Origin: CBDBND01 sp965262665
GTDB taxonomy: Bacteria; Pseudomonadota; Alphaproteobacteria; Rhodospirillales; Rhodospirillaceae
Reading direction: 5' to 3'
DNA: 64,000 nucleotides
NCBI GenBank assembly: GCA_965262665.1
Contig: CBDHFR010000002.1
Location: 790,640-854,639 of the forward strand
Part shown: positions 9,271-17,987 of the stretch, piece after piece
Position numbering within the stretch: position 1 is the first letter of the stretch
Layout of the letters: each line of letters begins with the position of its first letter
Made by a program: the position numbers and the translations under genes
Notes under the pieces: generated by a model
What the model saw: the letters and a program-made list of their open reading frames with translations, nothing else
Told to the model about the DNA's origin: nothing
The model's database searches: none

Positions 9271-11589
9271 ATGAACGTGCCCATCAAGCTCTCCCGCCGC
9301 GGTCTCATCGTTTCCGGCCTTGCCGCCGGTGGCGGTTTGGCGGTCGCCTATGGCCTGGAAAGCCTTAAGGATGGCGATTCTCGGCCTAAATTCGCCGCGT
9401 CAACGCCAGAGTCCTTCGTTCTCCATGCCTATGTGAAGATCCGTCCCGACGGCGCCATCTCCGTGGCCGTGCCCCAGGCGGAACTGGGGCAAGGGGTGAC
9501 CACCGCTATTCCCATGCTGGCGGCGGAGGAACTGGATGCCGACTGGAACGACGTGTCCTACGAGCTCGCTCCGTTGGACAAGGATTACGGCTCCTACGCC
9601 ATCGCTGAGGCGGTTCCCATCATCTTCATGGAACCTGGCACGACTGCGGACCTCACCCGGTCAGCACTGTACAAAATCACGCCGCTGATTGGCATGACCA
9701 TGACCGGCGGGTCCAGCACCATCCTCGGCAACTACACCTATGTGCGCACCGCCGGCGCGGCTGCGCGGCAGATGCTGCTGCAGGCCGCAGCGGAGCGCCT
9801 CGATGTTCCGATGAGCGAACTGCGCACGGAAAAGAGCCGTGTCATCCACGATGGCTCCGGAACCACGCTCACCTACGGCGAATTGGCCGAAGCCGCCGCC
9901 ACTTTCGAGCCGCGCGAGGGCGAACTGTGGAAAGAGGACAAGGACTTCACCATCCTCGGTCAGCCCCTGACCCGGCTCGATACGCCGGAGAAGGTCGACG
10001 GCTCCGCCACCTTTGGCATCGATGTTTCACTCCCCGGCATGAAGCTGGCGGCCATCCGCCACTGCCCGGTGTTTGGCGGCACAGTGAAATCCTATGACGC
10101 GGATACGGCCATGGCCCGCCAAGGCGTCATCGCTGTGGTGCCGGTCCAAGACAACGCCATCGCCGTCGTTGCCGATAACACCTGGACCGCCCAGCAGGCG
10201 CTAAACGACATGGCTGTGGAATGGGACTACCCCGAAGGCGAGCGCTTCAGCACCGGTAAGGCGCTGAAAGAATACGCTGCCCTGTTTGACGATCCGGCGG
10301 CCAACGTGCTCACCGAAGACGAAACCTTTGCCGCGGTGTGGGAAGAGTCAGCGCAAACCGTCGAGGCGGTGTACGAAACGCCCTACCTTGCCCATGTGTG
10401 CATGGAGCCCATGGGAGCGACGGCACTCTATGAGGCGTCCACCACCGGCAATCCGGAAGACGCCCGCATCACCGTGTGGTCGCCGAGCCAGTCCATGAGC
10501 CAGACGGCCACCCAAGCGCAGCGCATCACTGGGGTGAAGAAGGAGAACGTAAACGTCCACGCGACCCTCATGGGCGGTGGCTTTGGCCGCCGTGCCGACA
10601 TGGACTTCATCCGCCAGGTCTCATCCATCGCCATGGCCATGCCAGGCACGCCGATCAAACTGCAATGGTCGCGCGAAGAAGATGTGCAGCAGGACACCTA
10701 TCGTCCGGCCACGGCCGCCCGTTTCCGCGCCAAGCTGGATGAAAACGGCACCATGACCGCGCTCGATTTCGTTATCGTCGGCAAGCCGGTGAGCGATGAC
10801 TTTAGCACTCGCAACGGCAGCTTCTCGCCCTTTGGGCCGGAAAGCGATCCGAGCATGGTCAGCCCCATGAGCAACTCGCACTACGACTTTCCGCCCGTGC
10901 GTTTGGCGCTTAATGCGCAGAGCAATCCGGTGCCCAATGGTAATTGGCGCAGCGTGTCCATGTCCCACAACGGCTTCTATCAGGAAGCCTTCTTGAACGA
11001 AGTCGCCGAAGCAGCGGGCAAAGACCCGATCGCTTTCCGCCGTGCGCTGGTGCAGGACAAGCCCGAGTTCGTCGCCGTGTTGGACAAACTGGAAGAAGCC
11101 AGTGGCTGGACTGAACCCTTGCAGCCCGGGCCGGAAGGATCGCGCCGTGGAAGGGGTGTGGCCTTCCTTGAAGCGTTTGCCTCCATCATCGGGCAAGTCA
11201 TCGAGGTGACCGTCACCGGCAATGGGGATCTTAAAGTCGATCGTGTGGTTGCCGTGGTTGATCCGCACACAATCGTGAACCCGAGCATCGTCGAAGCGCA
11301 GATCGAAAGCTCGGTGATCGATGGCCTCTCCGCGGCCCTGTTCGGCCAGATCGACGTGGAAGACGGCGCCGTGGTGCAAAGCAACTTCGACGGCTACCGC
11401 TTGATGACCTTGGCGGAAGCCCCGCCGGTGATCGAGACAGTGATCATGCCACAGGGCGGCCATCCCGGCGGCATGGGTGAGGTCGGCCTGCCCGGTGTCG
11501 CGCCGGCTTTGACGGCGGCGATTTACGACGCCACCGGCCAGCGCATCCGCAAACTGCCGATCGCGGTTTCGGGCCAAGTCTCCGTTTAA
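9271..11589 (+). CDS. molybdopterin-dependent oxidoreductase, IorB-like large subunit
   Basis: A 772-residue xanthine-dehydrogenase-family protein of the isoquinoline 1-oxidoreductase beta type. It begins with a Tat signal (LSRRGLIVSGLAAGGG), so it is probably periplasmic. The Moco-binding regions are visible: PQAELGQGVTTAIP (about 70), LMGGGFGRRADMDF (about 431), and the C-terminal GGMGEVGLPGVAPALTAA, which carries the Glu expected at the active site. These enzymes hydroxylate N-heterocycles or oxidise aldehydes. Their usual partner, a small 2Fe-2S subunit (IorA), is not adjacent, which is unusual. The substrate cannot be told from sequence. Confidence 0.85.
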   Translation: MNVPIKLSRRGLIVSGLAAGGGLAVAYGLESLKDGDSRPKFAASTPESFVLHAYVKIRPDGAISVAVPQAELGQGVTTAIPMLAAEELDADWNDVSYELAPLDKDYGSYAIAEAVPIIFMEPGTTADLTRSALYKITPLIGMTMTGGSSTILGNYTYVRTAGAAARQMLLQAAAERLDVPMSELRTEKSRVIHDGSGTTLTYGELAEAAATFEPREGELWKEDKDFTILGQPLTRLDTPEKVDGSATFGIDVSLPGMKLAAIRHCPVFGGTVKSYDADTAMARQGVIAVVPVQDNAIAVVADNTWTAQQALNDMAVEWDYPEGERFSTGKALKEYAALFDDPAANVLTEDETFAAVWEESAQTVEAVYETPYLAHVCMEPMGATALYEASTTGNPEDARITVWSPSQSMSQTATQAQRITGVKKENVNVHATLMGGGFGRRADMDFIRQVSSIAMAMPGTPIKLQWSREEDVQQDTYRPATAARFRAKLDENGTMTALDFVIVGKPVSDDFSTRNGSFSPFGPESDPSMVSPMSNSHYDFPPVRLALNAQSNPVPNGNWRSVSMSHNGFYQEAFLNEVAEAAGKDPIAFRRALVQDKPEFVAVLDKLEEASGWTEPLQPGPEGSRRGRGVAFLEAFASIIGQVIEVTVTGNGDLKVDRVVAVVDPHTIVNPSIVEAQIESSVIDGLSAALFGQIDVEDGAVVQSNFDGYRLMTLAEAPPVIETVIMPQGGHPGGMGEVGLPGVAPALTAAIYDATGQRIRKLPIAVSGQVSV

Positions 11590-11614
11590 GAGGTTTCGGT
11601 TTAGGGGATTAGCT

Positions 11615-12429
11615 TTAGGGGTGTCCCTCAACCCACTCATGAAGAGAGGCACGGTGCCGTCCGGGTCTTCGATTAGCATGTAGGTGCCGCCGAGGCCGTC
11701 CATCACCTTGAGTTCCATCTGCGGGCAGAGTTCCTTGAAGGCGTCTAACCCGGCGCGGATCTTGGGATGGTCGGCGCCGTTCTCGCCGGAACTGCCCATC
11801 AGCATGAGCACGGGCATTTTGAGGGTCTTGACCTCTTTGGTGAGGTCGGCGGCGTAGATGGCGTCAATGATGGGCTGCAGGTCGTCCACATCGAAGTTGC
11901 GGGCGAAGGCGGCCGCTTCGAACTGGGCGATGCCGTCGCCGATGGGGCCGTACATGTTTTGCTCGCCGCAACCGATCCATTGGGTGGATTTGGCCAGGGC
12001 CACATAGCCGAAGTCGCGCACCAAATTGACGTAAGTGGACGACTTCTTGCGCGAGGCCTCGGTGTAGACGAACGCGGGGAAGGTGATGAGGCTTTTCACC
12101 CGGTCGGGAAAGCGCGCCGCCATGGCGATGGAGATGGTCGCGCCGGTGGATGTGCCCCATACATGCACTTTGTCCAAGCCCAGGTGGTCGAGCACCAGCA
12201 ACATGTCGTCGACCATGCGGTCGAGGGTGAGTGGTTCGGTGAGCTCGCGGGTGGAGTGGCCGCAGCCGCGGTAGTTCCAATCGATCATCTGGATTTTGTC
12301 CGCCAACAGCGGGCGGACGGCGTGGAACTGATCGTGGATCAGCCCCCAGCCGCCGGTGAGCACAACCGGCTCGCCTTCGCCGGTGACCTCGTACCAGATC
12401 TGTGTGCCGTTATCGTCCACATGCGGCAT
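11615..12429 (-). pseudogene. alpha/beta hydrolase, frameshifted at its C-terminus
   Basis: Begins MPHVDDNGTQIWYEVTGEGE (start at 12429, GGGAG upstream). It shows the nucleophile elbow GTSTGA, DWNYRGCGHS near the oxyanion region, and PVLMLMGSSGE. Near the end the frame reads VPLFMSGL and then runs on through the antisense of the upstream oxidoreductase to 10621. One base shifted at about 11635, the sequence reads WVEGHP and stops at 11615, a normal end for the family. The position where the catalytic His is expected reads GLGGTYMLIEDP, so that His seems to be absent. It is either a recent frameshift or an assembly indel. Confidence 0.7.
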
Positions 12430-12541
12430 GGCGCGTCTCCCGAAGTCTTTTTGATTTCTTATAGGCCAAGGACTGTAGGGGAACGACGGCAGAATGAATT
12501 TGCGTGCCGGACCGGTGTTCACGTCGCGGTTAAGAGAGTGA

Positions 12542-13200
12542 CTAAGCGGTTCGTTCTGGGTCGTTGCGCCAAGCGAAATATGAAACCACAACTCCAACCA
12601 GAAAGCTCGCTAACGCGCCGCCAAGAAGGACAACGGTGACCTCATAGCGGGAGAAGAATGGACTCATTACCAACCCTACCGCACGGGTGAGCGCAAATCC
12701 CCACCCGCGAATGCGGCTTGCCATGGTCCAGGCATGTTCGCTTTCTAACGCCCAAGGGATGGGGAAACTGCTGACCAATTCGAACGCGACTTGGACATGT
12801 AGTTACCGACCACGATGAAAACGAATGAGACCAGGACTGGAACGACCTTTTCCGAGGCCGGAATTCCCGTGACGGCGCCATACAAGACTAGGAAATGAGT
12901 GATCGCAAAGACGGTGGAACAGCCAATCCAGCCTGCAAGCCAAAGTGACGCACTTTTTTTCAGATTCTTTTTACGAGGTTCGATAAATGGCAAGACGGCA
13001 AATAAGATGATTACGCATGCAATAATAGCGGGCATCAAAAACAGGGCCCCCAGCTTCCCCGCATGCTGATTTACATCCCATACACGGTTCCAAAGGACGG
13101 TAATCGCCGCATCTCCAGGAATCTGAAACCAAGCGACCGCACTCGCTAGTAACGTCAACAACAGCAGCAGGCCGCTCCATTTCAAGCCAGTCTTAATCAT
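12542..13200 (-). pseudogene. SdpI-family membrane protein, frameshifted
   Basis: The first frame (13200 to about 12780) gives several hydrophobic segments (LLLLTLLASAVAWF, ALFLMPAIIACVIILFAV, VLVSFVFIVVGNYMSKSRSN). Shifted by one base near 12780, the second frame continues IPWALESEHAWTMASRI and a last membrane segment, to the stop at 12542. VGNYM..N...PW.L.SE.AW..T is the SdpI signature, known from immunity to the SdpC toxin in Bacillus. In proteobacteria the role is unclear. Its start overlaps the stop of the adjacent ArsR gene (ATGA), a SdpR-SdpI operon. Confidence 0.72.
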
Positions 13201-13517
13201 GTGGCTGCTCCTTTTTTTTTGGCTCCTGATTCAGGCAAATCTGCAAGAGCGCTTTCGTCACCAATCTTCAATAAGCCCATCAAACCTGACAGTGCATCTT
13301 CCGCCACCGATAGATTGATCCTGTAAATCATGCTGGTGCCGTTGCGCTCGGTCGACACAAGTCCCACGTCGCGCAGCACCTGGAAATGACCCGAGAGCGT
13401 GGGTTTGGAAAAATCAAAATGTTCAGCCAATTCGCCGGCAGACATGGCCCGTTCCCGCAATAGCGCCAGAATCTGCCGCCGCGCCGGATGGGCCATTGCC
13501 TGATAGACGTCGGTCAT
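13197..13517 (-). CDS. ArsR-family transcriptional regulator, SdpR type
   Basis: A 106-residue winged-helix regulator: YQAMAHPARRQILALLRERA, AGELAEHFDFSKPTLSGHF (helix-turn-helix), and the wing VSTERNGTSMIYRI. There are no metal-binding cysteines, which fits SdpR-like members rather than metal sensors. It overlaps the sdpI-like gene by four bases and probably represses its own operon. The 3' end has an A-rich lysine run (AKKKGAAT). Confidence 0.85.
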   Translation of the reverse strand: MTDVYQAMAHPARRQILALLRERAMSAGELAEHFDFSKPTLSGHFQVLRDVGLVSTERNGTSMIYRINLSVAEDALSGLMGLLKIGDESALADLPESGAKKKGAAT

Positions 13518-13728
13518 GGACCTTATTTAAGGAAATGCCTAAATAGAGTCAAGGCCTTGCTTTGTAATGATTTTTTACCATTGCTGAGGCGACAGCGAGA
13601 CCTAACACTCTGATTAAAAGCAACAATGTGTTCGCAGTCATCATTGAAACAGGGGTGGCAGGTACGTTCGACCCATCCAGTTTTTTCCGCCACACTGATC
13701 GTCAAAACCAAACGCGGGGAGGGACGCC

Positions 13729-15348
13729 ATGACCAGCCACACACACCACACCCACAGTGCGGATTTTTCGGGGCGGGAGGGTGCCTGTTTTATCTGCGCG
13801 GCGGCGGACGGTCATGAACCGCAACCACCCTCAGCCTCGCGGCGCAGCTTCATGCAAGCGGCCGCATTGTCTGCGGTGGCTCCGATCGCAAAAGCCAAGG
13901 CCCAGGCTCAGACAAGTTCCGTGGGCCTGCCGTTCGGGCCCGAGGACGACTTTGTCGTCGACGCGGGCTGGGTTTTGATTGAAACAAACGGAGAGTTAGA
14001 CCTCCTGCGCGACGGGCATGTGCTGGTGCGCCGTGGTGTGATCGAGGCGGTGCAAGCCGAGCCGTTTACTGAGAACGTGCCGCACTTGACGCTGCCCTAT
14101 GATCTGCTCATGCCGGGATTCATTTCCGGTCACACCCACTGCTGTTCGGCGACGCCGACGCGCGGCATCATCGAAGGGCCGCGCTCCTATCAGCGGCCGC
14201 TGGAAATCGTCGAGATGCTGTCCGATGACGAGATCGATGCCCTGACGGCTTTGAATCTCGCCGAGCTGTTGCGCTCTGGCTGCACCACTCATGTGGAGAT
14301 GGCGCTCACTTTGCGCCAGGCGGAAAGCTATGTGCGCTTGGCTGAGCGCTGGGGTGTGCGCGGTTATCCGGGGTCGATGATTCCTAACACCGAACGTTTG
14401 TTCGCGATCTGGTTCCGTCCCAACGACCAAGTGTTGTTCGATGCAGAAGAGGAGACACTCAAAGAAATCGCCGACAACCTGGTCTTCGGCAAAAAGCACA
14501 TGGGCAAGGGCGACGGGCGTATCCTCACCATGATGGCGCCCCACGCCTGTGACACCCATACACCGGCGACCATGCAAGCTATGGCCGATGCGGCCCGGGA
14601 GCTGGGCACCGGGTTGCACATTCATCTATCGCAAGGTTCGCGGGAGACCGAGGAGATGCGCCGCCTATGGGGCATGACTCCGGCCCAGTGGCTGGACAGT
14701 TTCGGTTTTTATGACATCGGCCCGGTGTTCGGCGCTCACATGACTGGCCTCGACTGGTCGACAGACCCAGAGGTGCTCAACCGCGGTGATGCGGTCTACG
14801 CCCACTGTCCCTCCGGCGGTGGGGCAGGCAACGGCACCCAGCCCTATCCGGAAGCCCTGGCAGCGGGGATGAACGTCAACATCGGCATCGACACCCACTC
14901 CAACGATTACCTGGAAGATCTCAAGTTGGCGGTGGTTTATGGCCAGGCACGTTGGTCCTTGAAGCGACAGCTCGACCCCAACGGCGTGCCGGTGCAGCGA
15001 CCAACGGTGTGGAACGCGGTCGATGGGGCGACGCGCATTCCGGCGAAAGGTTTGCGCCGCGACGACCTCGGTGTCATCAAGCCCGGTGCCAAGGCCGACA
15101 TGATCTCCATCGATGTGTCAGGGATGCTGGTGGGCTCAGGCGCGCTACCGCCGGAACCACTCAACAATTTGTTGTATGCCAACGGGCGCATGGTGCGCAC
15201 GGCCATGACGGAAGGGCGTCTACAAGTGCACGACTTCGCATTCGTTGCCGACGACGAAGCGGCCGTGCTTCAGGCTGGCGGCGAAGTGGTGGAAAAAATT
15301 TGGGTCCAGCTGGCAGACGAAGGCTGGTTTACGGAAACGGCGCGGTAG
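13729..15348 (+). CDS. amidohydrolase, Tat-exported, with Cys/His N-terminal extension
   Basis: A 539-residue metal-dependent hydrolase of the cytosine deaminase/atrazine chlorohydrolase type. Metal ligands are visible in GFISGHTHCC (about 125-134), GLHIHLSQGSRETEE (about 290) and NIGIDTHSNDY (about 385). A Tat motif, SRRSFMQAAALSAVA, lies at about residues 37-51, behind an unusual extension with a His cluster (HTHHTH) and a CFIC pair. The ATG at 13729 has a strong site (GGGAGGGACGCC). An MBL-fold hydrolase follows, so the two may act on one substrate. Substrate unknown. Confidence 0.82.
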   Translation: MTSHTHHTHSADFSGREGACFICAAADGHEPQPPSASRRSFMQAAALSAVAPIAKAKAQAQTSSVGLPFGPEDDFVVDAGWVLIETNGELDLLRDGHVLVRRGVIEAVQAEPFTENVPHLTLPYDLLMPGFISGHTHCCSATPTRGIIEGPRSYQRPLEIVEMLSDDEIDALTALNLAELLRSGCTTHVEMALTLRQAESYVRLAERWGVRGYPGSMIPNTERLFAIWFRPNDQVLFDAEEETLKEIADNLVFGKKHMGKGDGRILTMMAPHACDTHTPATMQAMADAARELGTGLHIHLSQGSRETEEMRRLWGMTPAQWLDSFGFYDIGPVFGAHMTGLDWSTDPEVLNRGDAVYAHCPSGGGAGNGTQPYPEALAAGMNVNIGIDTHSNDYLEDLKLAVVYGQARWSLKRQLDPNGVPVQRPTVWNAVDGATRIPAKGLRRDDLGVIKPGAKADMISIDVSGMLVGSGALPPEPLNNLLYANGRMVRTAMTEGRLQVHDFAFVADDEAAVLQAGGEVVEKIWVQLADEGWFTETAR

Positions 15349-15389
15349 ACTTCCAGGCCAGCCTTCAGTTCCGAGTTCCGTACCAGCCC

Positions 15390-16424
15390 ATGCCGAAGTT
15401 AGACTCTAATCTCACATATCCCCTAACGTCGGCGCCGGGCGAAGCCGAACTCGTTGCCGTGGCACCTGGCGTGCAGTGCCTGCGTATGCCGCTGCCCTTT
15501 GCCCTTGATCACATAAATCTTTGGTTGGTCAGCGACGGTGAGGGCGTCATGCTGGTCGACACCGGTTTCGATACGGATCTGACCAGGTCGTTATGGTCGC
15601 GCATCGCCGACGACCGCTTCAGCACCGCGTCGCCGACGCGTTTATTCTGTACCCACCATCATCCGGATCACATGGGATTGTCGGGTTGGCTCACCAACCG
15701 CTTTGACATTCCTCTGTTAGTGTCCGACAGCGAATGGGACGCCCATCACCAATGGTCGCGGCCGGACGACGAAGATTTTACGACCATGATGCAGACGTAT
15801 TACCGCTGGTCCGGGGTTGAGGCCGAGCGGGCCGATCAAGATATCAAGCAACGAAAACGGGTGCGCATCCGAAAGCGAACGGATCCGAGGGACTATGAAA
15901 CCGTCAAGGCTGGCGAGCGGCTGCTGACCTCATCGGGTTCATGGCGTCTGATCTGCGGGCGCGGATATGCGCCGGAACTGCTCGCCCCGTACAATGACGA
16001 CCTTAACGTGCTCATTGCGGGCGATCAGATACTGCCGGGGATTTCGCCGAACATCGGCGTTTATCCGTTCGATGTCATGGCCAATCCGCTGCAACTGTAC
16101 CTCGACAGTCTAGAGGAGTTTCGCACCTTGCCCGACGACACTCTGGTCCTGCCGTCTCACAACTTGCCGTTCTATGGCTTGCATATCCGCATTGATTCAT
16201 TGATCAGCCACCATGAATTGCGCCTAGATGCCACGGCAGAAGCCTGTCGCGTGCCGGCAACAGCCGCCGCGGTCGCTGCCAAGCTTTTCCCCAAGGCGAC
16301 CGGCGATCACCACCACTTCTTTGCCCTGGGGGAATCGCTCGCGCACCTCAATATGCTGGTGGCGGACGGCATCCTTAGTCGTGACGTTGAGTCAACAGGC
16401 CAAGCTCTGTTTCATGCCGCGTGA
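15390..16424 (+). CDS. MBL-fold metallo-hydrolase
   Basis: A 344-residue protein starting at the ATG at 15390; a longer frame opens at 14952 inside the upstream gene and is not used. It has the metallo-beta-lactamase motif CTHHHPDHMG (about 87-96), MLVDTGFDTDL before it, LIAGDQILPGISPNIGV, and LPSHNLPFYGLH as later metal ligands. A C-terminal helical, winged-helix-like region (about 260-344) resembles the LACTB2-like/BLACT_WH group. It lies 41 bases after the amidohydrolase on the same strand. Confidence 0.85.
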   Translation: MPKLDSNLTYPLTSAPGEAELVAVAPGVQCLRMPLPFALDHINLWLVSDGEGVMLVDTGFDTDLTRSLWSRIADDRFSTASPTRLFCTHHHPDHMGLSGWLTNRFDIPLLVSDSEWDAHHQWSRPDDEDFTTMMQTYYRWSGVEAERADQDIKQRKRVRIRKRTDPRDYETVKAGERLLTSSGSWRLICGRGYAPELLAPYNDDLNVLIAGDQILPGISPNIGVYPFDVMANPLQLYLDSLEEFRTLPDDTLVLPSHNLPFYGLHIRIDSLISHHELRLDATAEACRVPATAAAVAAKLFPKATGDHHHFFALGESLAHLNMLVADGILSRDVESTGQALFHAA

Positions 16425-16434
16425 CGGTGGTGGT

Positions 16435-16767
16435 TCAGGCTGTTACGACTTCTTTTTCTTTGAGCAGATCTTCCAGCTCACCGCTTTCGGCCATTTCGCG
16501 CACGATGTCGCAGCCGCCGACGAACTCGCCCTTCACATAAAGCTGAGGCACGGTCGGCCAGTTGCTGAAATCCTTGATGCCTTGGCGCAGCTCGTCGCTT
16601 TCCAGCACGTTGACGCCTTTGAACTTCACCCCAAGCTGGCTGAGGATTTGCACCACGGCGGCGGAAAACCCGCACTGAGGAAACATGGGGGTGCCTTTCA
16701 TGAACAGGGTGACGTCGTTGGCGTCCACGTTGGCCTGGATTTGGGATAGGGCGGGGTTGTCGGTCAT
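16435..16767 (-). CDS. grxD: monothiol glutaredoxin, Grx4 family
   Basis: A 110-residue CGFS-type glutaredoxin. FMKGTPMFPQCGFSAAVV holds the single active cysteine, and WPTVPQLYVKGEFVGGCDI binds glutathione. These proteins carry a [2Fe-2S] cluster and work with BolA in iron-sulfur trafficking. The bolA gene lies about 1 kb away, with the mddA-like gene between them on the other strand. The ATG at 16767 is preferred to the upstream start at 16857, which would add an unlikely N-terminus. Confidence 0.93.
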   Translation of the reverse strand: MTDNPALSQIQANVDANDVTLFMKGTPMFPQCGFSAAVVQILSQLGVKFKGVNVLESDELRQGIKDFSNWPTVPQLYVKGEFVGGCDIVREMAESGELEDLLKEKEVVTA

Positions 16768-16931
16768 GGATAAGGCTCCGGTTATCAGTCTGAGCCCTAT
16801 ATGGACCAACTGCGAGTGGTTTTCAACGGCAGCCAGGAGACGAAAGTCCAAACTCAACGTCTGTTTTCATGTTGGCCCGGCACCTTTAAGGTTGATCTTG
16901 ATGGTTCCCAACACTGCTTAGGAGGTTGGCC

Positions 16932-17713
16932 ATGACCCGGCTCTTGACGCTTCTTTACGGCACCGTGTGTTACCTCATCTTTTTCATCACCTTCCTCTAC
17001 CTCATCGGCTTCACCGGCAATCTCGTCGTGCCCAAATCGATCGACATGGGCGGTGAAGGCCTTGCCGGTCCGGCTCTGCTCATCAACATCGGGCTGATCG
17101 CGCTGTTCGGCATTCAGCACACGGTGATGGCGCGCCAGGGATTCAAGAGCTGGTGGACCAAAATTGTTCCGCGTCCGATCGAGCGCAGCACCTATGTGCT
17201 GTTCACCAGCCTCATTCTTATTCTGATGTACGTTGAATGGCGACCGATGACCGGCGTGATATGGAACGTCGAAAACGAAATTGGCGCCGGTCTTCTTTGG
17301 GCCGGTTTTGCTGTTGGTTGGCTGCTCGTGTTGGCATCGACTTTTATGATCAGTCACTTTGAATTGTTCGGTCTCACTCAGGTCGTTCAGCATTTCAGGC
17401 AAAAAACTCACGTACCGCCCACTTTCAGGTCAAATGGCTGTATCGGATCATCAGACACCCGCTGTATCTCGGCATGATCATCGCGTTTTGGAGCACGCCG
17501 CACATGACCGAAGGCCATGTTTTGATGGCGGCCGGTTTTACCCTTTACATCCTTGTGGCAATTCCATTCGAAGAGCGGGACATGGCTGACTTCCACGGTG
17601 TTGTTTACGAAGAGTACCGCTCGCAAGTCACTGTGCTGGTACCGGGATTGGGAAAAATCGTACCGAAGAAGGAGCCCAGACAATCGTCCGCGGAAGATTC
17701 GCCGGCGGTTTAA
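16932..17713 (+). pseudogene. mddA: methanethiol S-methyltransferase (MddA-like), frameshifted
   Basis: An integral membrane methyltransferase of the NnrU/isoprenylcysteine methyltransferase superfamily, expected to turn methanethiol into dimethyl sulfide. The first frame has GFTGNLVVPKSIDMG, FGIQHTVMARQGFKSWW and STFMISHFELFGLTQV. After a one-base shift near 17420, the second frame reads IIRHPLYLGMIIAFWSTP, HMTEGHVLM and FEERDMADFHGVVYEEYRS, the SAM-binding end. Joined, this is a full-length family member. The ATG at 16932 has GGAGG six bases upstream. The single indel may be an assembly error; if real, the enzyme is lost. Confidence 0.8.
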
Positions 17714-17720
17714 CGCAGGG

Positions 17721-17960
17721 TCAGCCGTTTTCAGGAACAGCGGTCTGCAGGGCGAGGGCGTGCAACTGGCCGCCCATTTTGCCCTGTAAGGCGTTGTAGA
17801 CCATCTGGTGCTGCTGGATCCGGCTCTTGCCCGTGAATTCGGCGGAGACCACCAGGGCAGCGTAATGGTCGCCGTCGCCGCGCAGATCCTCAATGGTGAC
17901 CTCGGCGTTAGGCAGGGCTTCTTTGATCATGTCCTGGATTTCTGCGGCACTCATGGCCAT
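17721..17960 (-). CDS. bolA: BolA family protein
   Basis: A 79-residue protein with the BolA fold: EIQDMIKEALPNAEVTIEDL, GDGDHYAALVVSAEFTGKSR and QHQMVYNALQGKMGGQLHAL. The short BolA2-like form acts with CGFS glutaredoxins in iron-sulfur cluster handling, and grxD is close by. The gene lies 27 bases after purL on the same strand, the order seen in many alphaproteobacteria. Confidence 0.93.
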   Translation of the reverse strand: MAMSAAEIQDMIKEALPNAEVTIEDLRGDGDHYAALVVSAEFTGKSRIQQHQMVYNALQGKMGGQLHALALQTAVPENG

Positions 17961-17987
17961 GGTCCGTCTCCCTGAAGCCGTGAAGGT

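Noticed and set aside
10621..12597. 658-codon minus-strand frame
   Set aside because: Only the part 12429 to about 11635 is a hydrolase; the rest is antisense to the molybdoprotein gene and opened by a frameshift.
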